DNA of 38,746 bases, from the NCBI GenBank assembly GCA_910586275.1, contig CAJUIM010000017.1:1-38746 (forward strand), written 5' to 3'. Source of the stretch: an uncultured Lachnospiraceae bacterium. GTDB taxonomy: Bacteria > Bacillota > Clostridia > Lachnospirales > Lachnospiraceae. Positions 6,432 to 13,607 of the stretch are shown in pieces; position 1 is the stretch's first letter, and the number at the start of each line of letters is the position of its first letter. A model generated the notes under the pieces. The model had not been told where the DNA came from, ran no database searches, and saw only the letters and a list, made by a program, of their open reading frames with translations. The translations under genes and the position numbers were made by a program.

Positions 6432-7112
6432 ATGCTTGATTTCGGATTCTACAACATGGACTGCATGGAGGGTATGCGCCAATTCCCGGATAAATATTTC
6501 GATTTGGCAATCGTTGACCCACCATACGGAATAGGGGAATCTGGAAAGAAAAACGGCACAAGAAGCAAATTAGCTACATCAAAGGATTACCCGGAATTTT
6601 ACGGCGAGGACAAAGAGCCGCCGGGGCCGGAATACTTTGCGGAGTTATTCCGGGTAAGCAAGAATCAAGTCGTATGGGGCGCAAATCATTTCATATCCCG
6701 GATGCCGTTTGATTCAAGTTGTTGGATTGTGTGGGATAAGGAAACAGGAAACAATGATTTTGCCGATTGCGAATTGGCTTGGACTTCCTTTTCTACAGCG
6801 GTGCGGAAATATACTTTCAGATGGAGCGGAATGCTACAGGGCAACATGAGGGATAAGGAAATCCGTATCCATCCAACGCAAAAGCCCGTTGTGCTGTATG
6901 AATGGATTTTGCAGAAGTACGCCGTTCCGGGGGCTATCATCCTTGATACCCATGTAGGGAGTGCGTCAAGCCTTATAGCCTGTACAAAATTGGGATTTCC
7001 TTATATTGGCTTTGAAATACATCCGGGATATTACAAAAAGGCGTCGGAACGCCTACAGGCAGAAACGGCGCAAATTACGATTTTCAATATGGAGGGTGCA
7101 AACGGATGGTAA
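6432..7112 (+). CDS. Beta-class DNA N6-adenine/N4-cytosine methyltransferase, 226 aa
   Basis: Transfers methyl from S-adenosylmethionine to an exocyclic amino group in DNA. The catalytic motif IV DPPYGIG lies at residues 29-35. The SAM-binding motif I comes late (ILDTHVGSAS, from about 169), preceded by HPTQKP at 147-152. The order IV then I is that of the beta class. It is short because the target domain between the motifs is small. No restriction partner is adjacent, so it is probably a solitary phage enzyme protecting DNA from host restriction. The glycine-rich loop is VGSAS rather than the usual GSGT, a minor deviation. Confidence 0.88.
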   Translation: MLDFGFYNMDCMEGMRQFPDKYFDLAIVDPPYGIGESGKKNGTRSKLATSKDYPEFYGEDKEPPGPEYFAELFRVSKNQVVWGANHFISRMPFDSSCWIVWDKETGNNDFADCELAWTSFSTAVRKYTFRWSGMLQGNMRDKEIRIHPTQKPVVLYEWILQKYAVPGAIILDTHVGSASSLIACTKLGFPYIGFEIHPGYYKKASERLQAETAQITIFNMEGANGW

Positions 7113-7336
7113 AAGTATACTGCGATATTTGCGGAAAAGAAATCATAAGGGCGAAAGAGGTTTGGAAATTATCTCTTTTGTCAAAGCCGGAAAATGTCCG
7201 GGTGTCCTACGATGAAAAAGTGGAGGATATGTGCGAATCATGCGCTACAGAAATTCACTGTCACCTGTCCGCAATGAAAAATGGCCTAAAGCTGAAATTT
7301 GACTGTATCCCGGAAACAGGGGGCGGAAATGGATAA
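7106..7336 (+). CDS. Zinc-ribbon-like small protein, 76 aa
   Basis: Two CxxC pairs, CDIC at residues 6-9 and CESC at about 43-46, followed by H-C-H residues, indicate a zinc-binding fold. The start overlaps the methyltransferase end by 7 nt. Function unknown; such proteins are frequent in early regions of clostridial phages. Confidence 0.6.
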   Translation: MVKVYCDICGKEIIRAKEVWKLSLLSKPENVRVSYDEKVEDMCESCATEIHCHLSAMKNGLKLKFDCIPETGGGNG

Positions 7337-7496
7337 TCGAACAATCGTTGAAACACTGAAAGAATTTGGAATTGAAACGGAAAGGGAACTGGATGCGGTG
7401 TTGAAAAAATCCGTTTTCAGCATCGGGATTATGGCGGCCGGCACACTTGCCCCCTTGCCGTTTGAAAATATGAAAGGAGAATCTAACAATGATTAA
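7329..7496 (+). CDS. Small early protein, 55 aa
   Basis: ATG 7329 follows a GGGGG site at 7319-7323 and overlaps the previous stop by 8 nt. The first 30 residues are a charged helix (TLKEFGIETERELDAVLKK). A hydrophobic stretch follows (SVFSIGIMAAGTLAPLPF) that could insert in membrane. It overlaps the next gene by 8 nt. No function assigned. Confidence 0.45.
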   Translation: MDNRTIVETLKEFGIETERELDAVLKKSVFSIGIMAAGTLAPLPFENMKGESNND

Positions 7497-8478
7497 AAGC
7501 GAACTTGTAATTGTAAGGGATAAGAACAACAATCCCAACATCATGCGGAGGTATGAAAAGTGTCCGCATCGTGAGGTTGACCCGTCCATTGAGGGCGATG
7601 CCGTGCATCCCATGTTTATCATCCGGGGAAAAGAGGTAGATGCCATCTATCTGCCGGAATACCTTTCTTGCATGATTGACGGCATCCCCTACAGCTTGCC
7701 GATGCAGCCCCCGGCTACCATGATGGACTTTGATTCCGTTGTGGAGTGCCACAGGAGAAAGGGCGATGGATGGCACTGCATGACGGCGGTAGAATGGCAG
7801 TTTATAGCCGATCTGATAAGGCTTCGGGAATCCGCCGGGGCGGAATCCATGAGGGGCAATACATCATTCGGCTGCAGCCATCTTGCAATGGGAGAAAAGG
7901 GAATCCATCCAGAGGGGCGGAACACGATCACTTTGACAGGCAGCGGGCCGGAATCGTGGTTCTTATACGACAACAAAGAGGGCATTGCGGATTTTGTGGG
8001 GAATGTCTGGAAGCACATCGCCGGAATCCGGCTTGTGAATGGGCGTTATCAGTACATAAAGGACAACGATGCCGCCGCCCCGGATTGCGATTTGTCAAGG
8101 GATAGCAAGGAATGGGCGGATGTGCTGATTGATGGGAAGCCGCTGAAGGTAAGCGTGGAGGATGACGAAGTAACAATCCTTGCAACGAATGAGGAAACCG
8201 GGAAAGAGTACGGCGGCGATGAATGGCAGAATGTCGGGATTGACATTGACCCTATCCCGGACTTTGTGAAAGCCCTTGGAATCATCCCGGCAAGGCATGA
8301 GGGAAACAGGGAATATTTTTATGCGGATGCAGAGGAAAGCGAATGTGTGCCTATCCGGGGCGGCAGCTACAACAACTCTTCGAACGGCGGTTCTTCGGCG
8401 TTGCATTTGGGCAACTTGCGCTCCGATGTGGACGGCAACGTCGGCTTCTTCTCCGCTTACTACAAAGTTGAAAGCTGA
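7489..8478 (+). CDS. DGR-type variable protein with C-type lectin/FGE-like fold, 329 aa
   Basis: Resembles target proteins of diversity-generating retroelements. The formylglycine-generating-enzyme-like lectin core is seen as TAVEWQFIADL (about 97), ITLTGSGPESWFLYDNKEGI (about 147) and ADFVGNVWKHIAG (about 168). The C-terminal segment (residues 294-326) has the hallmark RGGSYNNSSNGGSSALHLGN then LRSDVDGNVGF, a ligand-binding surface of the DGR family, and its codons (AAC, TTC, TCG) differ from the rest. A 9-bp hairpin with GATA loop follows. AAAGGAG precedes ATG 7489. It probably binds receptors or surface ligands. Its place in the early operon, far from tail genes, is unusual. No reverse transcriptase or template repeat was found in the window. 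Confidence 0.8.
   Translation: MIKSELVIVRDKNNNPNIMRRYEKCPHREVDPSIEGDAVHPMFIIRGKEVDAIYLPEYLSCMIDGIPYSLPMQPPATMMDFDSVVECHRRKGDGWHCMTAVEWQFIADLIRLRESAGAESMRGNTSFGCSHLAMGEKGIHPEGRNTITLTGSGPESWFLYDNKEGIADFVGNVWKHIAGIRLVNGRYQYIKDNDAAAPDCDLSRDSKEWADVLIDGKPLKVSVEDDEVTILATNEETGKEYGGDEWQNVGIDIDPIPDFVKALGIIPARHEGNREYFYADAEESECVPIRGGSYNNSSNGGSSALHLGNLRSDVDGNVGFFSAYYKVES
8371..8466 (+). other. Putative DGR variable region (VR)
   Basis: This stretch encodes GGSYNN...NVGF...AYY at the C-terminus of the lectin-like protein. It holds several AAC codons and neighbouring codons that would be reached by adenine changes in an Asn-rich template. The limits are approximate because the template repeat is not in view. 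Confidence 0.55.
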
Positions 8479-8500
8479 TCGCTGAAATATGATTCCTGTT

Positions 8501-8522
8501 TGATTGTGCGATAGCGCAATCA
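8501..8522. repeat. DGR-type hairpin downstream of VR
   Basis: TGATTGTGC (8501-8509) and GCGCAATCA (8514-8522) form a 9-pair stem with one G-T and a GATA loop. This fits the short stem with a four-base GRNA loop that is known downstream of initiation-of-mutagenic-homing sites and needed for retrohoming. It lies 23 nt after the stop codon. Confidence 0.6.
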
Positions 8523-8548
8523 CTGAAATGTTGAATAGGGGCAAAAGA

Positions 8549-8587
8549 GGGGCTTGCGCCAAAGCTACCAACTCACACGCAAGCCCC
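8549..8587. repeat. 10-bp perfect stem-loop
   Basis: GGGGCTTGCG (8549-8558) and CGCAAGCCCC (8578-8587) with a 19-nt loop. No T run follows on either strand, so it is not a standard terminator. It lies in a 190-nt gene-free stretch (8479-8669) after the lectin gene and could be a second DGR-associated structure or an mRNA stabiliser. Confidence 0.5.
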
Positions 8588-8629
8588 AAAGGAAAAGACG
8601 CTGAAAAACGCATTTCCTTTACTCATTAT

Positions 8630-8655
8630 ACTTGCATTTTTATATTTTTGCAAGT
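8630..8655 (+). promoter_or_regulatory. A/T-looped hairpin before zinc-ribbon gene
   Basis: ACTTGCA (8630-8636) and TGCAAGT (8649-8655) with a T-rich 12-nt loop end 14 nt before ATG 8670. It could tune access to the ribosome site. Nothing else is seen in the preceding 40 nt. Confidence 0.3.
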
Positions 8656-8669
8656 GGAAAGGTGGGAAA

Positions 8670-8870
8670 ATGGCGGAAATCGGCTATTATTCGGACGGCG
8701 TTACAAAATTTACAGACCCCTTTTATCAATGTGTTTGCCGTGGCTGCTTGCATCGCTTTTGGAGCGTGTTGATTACATCACATTGCCCCGAATGCGGATG
8801 TGAAGATGTATTCCGTTCTTTCGACTACAGGGAAGCGGATGCGGAATCTGCCCGGTTGAAAAATAAATAA
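8670..8870 (+). CDS. Zinc-ribbon protein, 66 aa
   Basis: Cysteines at CVCRGC (residues 21-26) and CPECGC (38-43) give a four-cysteine zinc ribbon of rubredoxin-like spacing, followed by a charged helix. AAAGG precedes ATG 8670. Function unknown; possibly a nucleic-acid-binding accessory factor. It is the last gene before the partition block. Confidence 0.6.
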   Translation: MAEIGYYSDGVTKFTDPFYQCVCRGCLHRFWSVLITSHCPECGCEDVFRSFDYREADAESARLKNK

Positions 8871-8872
8871 AA

Positions 8873-8936
8873 GAATATCCTAGAAAATCAAAATAAATCA
8901 TTGTGTTTCAAGGATATTCAAAAAATATCAGTGAAA
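8873..8936. repeat. Candidate tubC centromere / TubR operator
   Basis: GAATATCCTAGAAA at 8873-8886 has an inverted copy TTTCAAGGATATTC at 8906-8919 (13 of 14 matching) and a weaker direct copy AAATATCAGTGAAA at 8923-8936 (10 of 14). They fill the gap before the tubR-like gene, where TubR-binding repeats lie in known TubZRC loci. Known centromeres usually have more copies, so it may be only an operator. Confidence 0.5.
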
Positions 8937-8949
8937 GGATGGTGGTTTT

Positions 8950-9192
8950 TTGAATCGTTTGGGATTTCTGATTTTGTCCGTCCTGTCTACAAATGGCGCA
9001 TTCGATAAAGTGTCGGCAATGACAGCGAAAGAAATCACGGATGCGGAGGATTTCGGATATAAGGACAATACAATTTTCAAGAAAATAACAGAATTTGAAT
9101 CAATGGGCTATGTTGCCGCCGGATACAAAGAGGGGAAAGCCAAAACCTTTTATATCACGGAATCCGGCAAACAGGCGTTAAAACAGGTATGA
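8950..9192 (+). CDS. tubR: TubR-like winged-helix protein, 80 aa
   Basis: A small winged helix-turn-helix protein. The N-terminal helix LGFLILSVLSTNG leads to the recognition region (MTAKEITDAEDFGYKDNTIF) and the wing is GYKEGKAKTFYITESGKQAL. TTG 8950 is the start, with AAAGGA upstream. It lies 16 nt before a TubZ-like GTPase and just after repeat sequences, the arrangement of type III partition loci where TubR binds the centromere, represses the operon and couples to TubZ filaments. Size is close to that of TubR from clostridial phage c-st, as far as I recall. The alternative is an ordinary MarR/PadR-type regulator. Confidence 0.65.
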   Translation: MNRLGFLILSVLSTNGAFDKVSAMTAKEITDAEDFGYKDNTIFKKITEFESMGYVAAGYKEGKAKTFYITESGKQALKQV

Positions 9193-9208
9193 AAGGAAGG
9201 ATTGCGGC

Positions 9209-10270
9209 ATGAAAAAGAAAATCGGATTTGTTGCCATAGGGCAAGCCGGGGGCAACATCGGGAAGCTTTTTGAGGATAAGGGGTTTTCTGTCCTGTACCT
9301 CAATACATCACAGGAGGATTTGCAGACCCTTAAAAATGCAAAATACACATATCACATCGCCGGGGGCGAGGGCTGCAACAAAGACCGGGCAAAGGCGAAA
9401 AGGCTTGTGATGGAGGACTTCGACAATATCAGCAAAGAAATCTATGAAAAGATGGATGTTTCCATGATTTACGTTGTCTTTGCGGCCGGCGGCGGAACTG
9501 GAAGCGGATGCGGCCCGATGCTGATTGATCTGCTTTTGGGCGATATTGCGGCCGGAGAAAGCAAGGTGGAATCCGTTGGGGCTATTACGGTCATTCCAAG
9601 CGAAAAGGAAAGCCCGAAAACACAAATAAACTGCTATGAGTGCTTTGAGGAATTGACGGCGATTAGCAGCATTGCAAGCGTTATGATTATTGACAATTCA
9701 AAAGGGGATAAGCTGATTCTGAATCAGCATCTTGTAAATGTTTTCTATAACTTTATCGAGATTCCCAACAGGCACAAGGACGAAAGGGGCAATATCGACC
9801 GGGCGGAGATAGAGGAAACATTAAAGTCAAAAGGGATGCTTATTGTGACGGAGATTCCGGCAAAGGAAAGCACTACTGCGGCGGTACTGGAATCTTTCAA
9901 AAAAAGCGTGTTCGCCCCGATTGAGCCGGACAGGGTTATCAAATACATCTCCATATCCATCGCCGGGGCCGTGGATGTGGACGCAATGCGAAAAGAAATC
10001 GGAATCCCGGTGGATGTATTCCAGACATATAACGAGAAAGCAACTATTTGTTGCCTTGCCGGACTGAACTACCCGAAAACACGGCTTGAATCGGTGTATG
10101 GGAAAGCGGTGGAGAACCAAGAGCAGATCATCAAGAATCTGCAAGCCGTATCTGATTCCGGCATGAAAAAGAACGTGAATTTCCTTGCATCCGTGAAAGC
10201 TGCGCCGTCCGCCGATGCGCCAAAGCAAAAGACATCCAGAAGGGATTTGCTGAAAAAATATATGGGGTAG
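9209..10270 (+). CDS. tubZ: TubZ-like phage tubulin/FtsZ-family GTPase, 353 aa
   Basis: A cytoskeletal GTPase of the tubulin superfamily. The nucleotide-binding N-terminus has GQAGGNIG (11-18), and the tubulin signature GGGTGSG lies at 94-100. After the H7 helix (about 169-190) the T7 catalytic loop reads NIDRAE (195-200), matching the NxDxxD/E pattern needed to hydrolyse GTP in the neighbouring subunit. A flexible basic tail (KTSRRDLLKKYMG) ends the protein, as in TubZ, where it contacts TubR-DNA. Length is close to TubZ of phage c-st. With the upstream winged helix it probably segregates phage DNA as a plasmid. A PhuZ-like role in positioning phage DNA during infection is the alternative. 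Confidence 0.82.
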   Translation: MKKKIGFVAIGQAGGNIGKLFEDKGFSVLYLNTSQEDLQTLKNAKYTYHIAGGEGCNKDRAKAKRLVMEDFDNISKEIYEKMDVSMIYVVFAAGGGTGSGCGPMLIDLLLGDIAAGESKVESVGAITVIPSEKESPKTQINCYECFEELTAISSIASVMIIDNSKGDKLILNQHLVNVFYNFIEIPNRHKDERGNIDRAEIEETLKSKGMLIVTEIPAKESTTAAVLESFKKSVFAPIEPDRVIKYISISIAGAVDVDAMRKEIGIPVDVFQTYNEKATICCLAGLNYPKTRLESVYGKAVENQEQIIKNLQAVSDSGMKKNVNFLASVKAAPSADAPKQKTSRRDLLKKYMG

Positions 10271-10279
10271 GTGCGGAGC

Positions 10280-11281
10280 ATGGCGGATATTAAATGGATA
10301 AAGCTGAAAGTCGGAATGTTCAACGATGACAGAATCAAAGTTATACAGGCGATGCCGGAGGGCGATGCGCTGATCGTGATATGGATTCGGATGCTGATTC
10401 TTGCCGGAATCAGCAATGCGGAAGGGTATCTGATGATTTCGGAAAATCTTCCCCATACGGAGGATATGCTTGCGACCATATTCAACAAGCCGCTTTCCGT
10501 TGTCCGGCTTGCCTTGAAAACTTTTGAAACTTTCGGGATGGTTGAAGCCTGTAATGAGGGGATTTTTATTACAGATTTCGCCGCCGAACAGGGCGAAAAG
10601 ATGCAGGACATCCGGGAGTACAACAGGATAAAAAAGGCGGAATCACGGGAAAGGGCAAAGCAGAAACGGCTTGAAATGTCATTGGCCGGCAAAATTGACA
10701 GTCAACTAAATGTCAATGACAAGTCAATGACAAGTCAAGGAAATATGTCAACCTGTCAAGACACAGATATAGAAGAAGATAAAGATATTATTATAAATAA
10801 TAATATACCCCAAAATCCGCCGGATTTAGGGGGCAAGCCGGAGCGGTTGGACTATGAGCAGATAGCGGCACTATATAACGCTACCTGTAAGGATTTGCCG
10901 AAAGTGAGGGGGCTTTCTGACGAACGCAAGCGGAAAATAAAGACCCTGTTAAATGCCTTGAATAAAGCAAAGGTATTGATGGAGTTAGGGGCTTATGAGC
11001 GGCTTGAATATATTTTCCGGCTTGCGGATGAATCGGACTTCCTTTCCGGGCGCAGTAAGGCAAATCAGTGGTGCGGCTTTGATTGGCTGATAAACGCCAA
11101 AAATGCCCTAAAGGTTATAGAGGGCAATTATAAGAATGGGGGAACGATGAACTATGTCGGCAACACAGGAGGATTTCAACCGGGCGATGCAGCGCATTCT
11201 TGCGAATCGGAAAATGATGCCCTTGCAGCATTCCGGGCCGGGAGAGGAAAGGATGGCGGAGAGGACGGAAACGGCGTATAA
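10280..11281 (+). CDS. Replisome organizer, phage DnaD-like initiator, 333 aa
   Basis: The N-terminus (ADIKWIKLKVGMFNDDRIKV) is the typical phage replisome-organizer winged-helix domain, covering about residues 1-120. A basic helix (IKKAESRERAKQKRLE) and a low-complexity linker follow, and the DNA under this linker carries an iteron array and an AT-rich stretch. The C-terminal part (about 195-290) is DnaD-like, with an SDFLSGR...CGFDWLINAKNALKV motif common in these proteins. ATG 10280 is preferred to GTG 10271 because AGGTG lies six nt upstream. It would melt the origin and recruit the loader encoded next. The 3' end overlaps the loader gene by 128 nt. Confidence 0.85.
   Translation: MADIKWIKLKVGMFNDDRIKVIQAMPEGDALIVIWIRMLILAGISNAEGYLMISENLPHTEDMLATIFNKPLSVVRLALKTFETFGMVEACNEGIFITDFAAEQGEKMQDIREYNRIKKAESRERAKQKRLEMSLAGKIDSQLNVNDKSMTSQGNMSTCQDTDIEEDKDIIINNNIPQNPPDLGGKPERLDYEQIAALYNATCKDLPKVRGLSDERKRKIKTLLNALNKAKVLMELGAYERLEYIFRLADESDFLSGRSKANQWCGFDWLINAKNALKVIEGNYKNGGTMNYVGNTGGFQPGDAAHSCESENDALAAFRAGRGKDGGEDGNGV
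10701..10807 (+). repeat. Iteron array and AT-rich region: likely replication origin
   Basis: GTCAA recurs at 10701, 10712, 10723, 10734, 10747 and 10755. The first four are exactly 11 bp apart, about one helical turn. An AT-rich tract (about 10770-10807, with TATTATTATAAATAATAATA) follows directly. Origins inside the initiator gene with this iteron-plus-unwinding layout are well known in lambdoid and Gram-positive phages. Confidence 0.7.
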
Positions 11282-12023
11282 GTGCGAAAAATGCAGAGAT
11301 ACCGGGTATATATTCCGCAAAGGGGAAGATGGATATGATTACGCTTCGCCGTGCGTATGCATTAAATCCCGGATAATGGAGAGCAAGCTGCAATTTGCCA
11401 ACATCCCCAAAGAGTTTAAGGGCTACACGGTGGAATCCTTTGACTTGGGGCTGTATACCACGCCGGACGGAAAGGAAAGGGCGGAAATGGCAAAGATGCT
11501 TTGCACGAACTACATCAAGGAATTTCCGGGGATTTCGGAGGATGGGAAAGGGCTTTATATGTATTCCCGGACGAAGGGCAGCGGAAAGACCCGGATGGCG
11601 GCGAGCATTGCAAACGACATTATTTCGCAATACAGGATTTCCGCAAAATTCGCCACTACGCTTCAGATTTTGGACGAGATCAAAAAAACATGGCATGAGC
11701 AGACGGGGGCGGATTCCGGGGAGCAGAAATTTCTTGCTGATATAATCCGTGTTCCTGTATTAGTGATTGACGATATAGGCGTGGAAAAGCCTACAGAATG
11801 GGTAAATGAGAAATTTTATTCAATCCTCAATGGGCGGATGGTGCAGAAACAAGTAACGATTTTTACAAGCAACTGCGAAATGGAAAAACTTTTGTTCGAT
11901 GATAGGATTATCAATCGGATTATGAAGATGGCCTTGCCCGTGCCTTTCCCGGATGAATCCGTGAGGGCTGCGCTTGCCAAGGCTGAAAACAAGGAACTTT
12001 ATAACAGGCTTTTGAGAGGTTGA
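11154..12023 (+). CDS. DnaC-like helicase loader ATPase, 289 aa
   Basis: An AAA+ ATPase that loads the replicative helicase at the phage origin. An N-terminal zinc cluster is formed by CEKC (44-47) and CVC (67-69). Walker A is KGSGKT (141-146) and Walker B VLVIDDIG (202-209). A sensor motif FTSNC lies near residue 240 and an arginine-rich IINRIMKMA near 260. ATG 11154 has GGGGG 11 nt upstream but forces a 128-nt overlap with the initiator; ATG 11253, next to GAGAGGAAAGG, would remove most of it and keep all motifs. Confidence 0.87.
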   Translation: MSATQEDFNRAMQRILANRKMMPLQHSGPGEERMAERTETAYKCEKCRDTGYIFRKGEDGYDYASPCVCIKSRIMESKLQFANIPKEFKGYTVESFDLGLYTTPDGKERAEMAKMLCTNYIKEFPGISEDGKGLYMYSRTKGSGKTRMAASIANDIISQYRISAKFATTLQILDEIKKTWHEQTGADSGEQKFLADIIRVPVLVIDDIGVEKPTEWVNEKFYSILNGRMVQKQVTIFTSNCEMEKLLFDDRIINRIMKMALPVPFPDESVRAALAKAENKELYNRLLRG

Positions 12024-12026
12024 GCG

Positions 12027-12431
12027 ATGGGAAAAACAAAGAATTATAGATTGTCGGAGGATGAAAAGCGCATCCACCGGGAAGCGGTGGAAATACGGAA
12101 AAAGACAGATAAGCAGCTTATAGAGTACATAGAGGGCGAAAAGGAAAATGTCCGGGAAGCTTTGGTTGCTGAATATAAAGCGGTATTTGATGAATATATC
12201 TATCCAATTTTTGATTGTGTGGATGAAACATTCAGCGGATGCCCGGAGGATTTCAGAAAGTGCTTGAAAGCAATGGACATCGCCGCCGATGTGATAGGGG
12301 ATTGCAAGGCGGACGGATATTTCCGTGATACGGACGCAAAACGGGCATTTCTGCAAAAGCTTAGTGAAATTCCAGGAATCGGGAAATCAATCATGAAAAA
12401 GATTGAGGGGGCTGCGGCGGATGGGGAATAG
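12027..12431 (+). CDS. Hypothetical protein with helix-hairpin-helix-like end, 134 aa
   Basis: Mostly helical and highly charged. Residues 112-127 (LSEIPGIGKSIMKKIE) match the helix-hairpin-helix DNA-binding pattern with the GxG turn. It sits 3 nt after the helicase loader and overlaps the next gene by 11 nt, in the replication block, so a role in DNA processing is plausible. Family not recognised. Confidence 0.6.
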   Translation: MGKTKNYRLSEDEKRIHREAVEIRKKTDKQLIEYIEGEKENVREALVAEYKAVFDEYIYPIFDCVDETFSGCPEDFRKCLKAMDIAADVIGDCKADGYFRDTDAKRAFLQKLSEIPGIGKSIMKKIEGAAADGE

Positions 12432-13131
12432 CGAGGATAGGCTGATAAACAAAATTGAAAACCTCATAAGGCTTTCGAGCAGCAACAATGAACATGAAGC
12501 ACGGGCGGCAATGATGAAAGCACGGGAATTGATGGCGAAATACCATATCCGCATGGAGGATGTTTCCCCGGAGGAAAAGAAAAGCGAAACCGTGGAAGCC
12601 GCCACAACGCTTGAAAAATTCCGGGAAACTTGGGTATCAGACCTTGCCGGGGTAATAGCGCAAAATTTCAGATGCCGGACATTGCTTTTGCACTGGTACA
12701 CAGGGAACACATACAAAATCCGCTTTTTAGGCGTGAATGATGATGCTTTCGTGTGCATGGAAATCTTTAGATATGCCCTAAAAGTGATAAAGAGCAGAGT
12801 AAAGACCATGAGGGGAATTTTTTATGAATCTGGAAAGGATTTTAATTATAATGACAAGCTTGTTTATTGCCACGGATTCATGAAAGGATTGCAGATAAAC
12901 TTCACAGAACAGACAAAGCGGCAGCAAGAGAGCCGGAGAGATAATTGCTTCGCCCTTGCGCTTTGCGTTCCGGCGGTTGTGGATAAGGCGATAGAATCAA
13001 TGGGAGTAGAGGACGCTGCGCCGTCCACACGCCCGAACATGAGCCGGAAAAACTCCATGCTTTACGGCATCGGTTACACGGACGGAAAAGCATTCCAGAA
13101 TGCCGGGGATAAAGAACGGCTTCACAGTTAA
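12421..13131 (+). CDS. DUF2786-like phage protein, 236 aa
   Basis: The N-terminal 40 residues (INKIENLIRLSSSNNEHEAR, then MMKARELMAKYHI) match the DUF2786 pattern of a helical domain common in phage proteins. The remainder is mixed, with a His/Tyr-rich centre and a C-terminal GIGYTDGKAF. GGGGG at 12407-12411 supports ATG 12421. The molecular role of the family is unknown; the setting among replication genes suggests DNA metabolism. Confidence 0.65.
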   Translation: MGNSEDRLINKIENLIRLSSSNNEHEARAAMMKARELMAKYHIRMEDVSPEEKKSETVEAATTLEKFRETWVSDLAGVIAQNFRCRTLLLHWYTGNTYKIRFLGVNDDAFVCMEIFRYALKVIKSRVKTMRGIFYESGKDFNYNDKLVYCHGFMKGLQINFTEQTKRQQESRRDNCFALALCVPAVVDKAIESMGVEDAAPSTRPNMSRKNSMLYGIGYTDGKAFQNAGDKERLHS

Positions 13132-13183
13132 GGACAATCTGATTTTGCTATAGATTGATTAAGCATGAAAGGAGGGAATCGGG

Positions 13184-13585
13184 ATGCTGCACGTTGATTT
13201 AAGCAAATTGGCCGGGGGAGAACTGCAAGCGAAATTTGACCGGGAGATCACGAAAGTGATCGAGAACATGAAAGACCCAAACACGCCATACCAAGAAGCC
13301 CGGAGCATCACAATCAAAATATCCCTAAAGCAGACAGAGCTTCGGGATGATGCGAAAGTGGATATTTCTGTAAACAGCAAATTGGCCGGCGTGATTTCTG
13401 CAAAGACGAATTTCGCAATAGGGAAAGACCTAAATTCCGGGGAAGTGCTGATACAGGAATATGGAAAACAGATTCCGGGGCAGATGACTTTTACGGACAT
13501 ATCCCCGGAGGAACTGAAAACAGAATCACAGGCAGACAGCAAGAAAGTAACATCAATGCCGAGGGCTTTAAGGGTCAACGGATAA
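13184..13585 (+). CDS. Phage replication-terminator family protein, 133 aa
   Basis: Matches a family in clostridial and bacilli phages usually labelled replication terminator protein. The pattern is LAGGELQAKFDREITKVIEN, then a DPNT motif and a beta-rich half ending in FTDISPEE. The label is historical and the function is not established, to my knowledge. GGAGG lies seven nt before ATG 13184. A 50-nt gap separates it from the previous gene, and it is followed by the DUF2303-like gene, the usual order. Confidence 0.7.
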   Translation: MLHVDLSKLAGGELQAKFDREITKVIENMKDPNTPYQEARSITIKISLKQTELRDDAKVDISVNSKLAGVISAKTNFAIGKDLNSGEVLIQEYGKQIPGQMTFTDISPEELKTESQADSKKVTSMPRALRVNG

Positions 13586-13607
13586 AAAAGAAAGTGAGGA
13601 TTTGAAA

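Noticed and set aside
8095..8613. Long leftward frame opposite the lectin-like gene
   Set aside because: It is a shadow of a strong rightward gene, without promoter or ribosome site; many similar antisense frames occur opposite the late genes.
8479..8669. Possible DGR template repeat next to the variable region
   Set aside because: No second copy of the GGSYNN...NVGF coding sequence is found here or elsewhere on either strand by eye.
8504..8803. 99-codon rightward frame after the lectin-like gene
   Set aside because: It crosses two hairpins and overlaps the well-supported zinc-ribbon gene in another frame; the composition is not protein-like.
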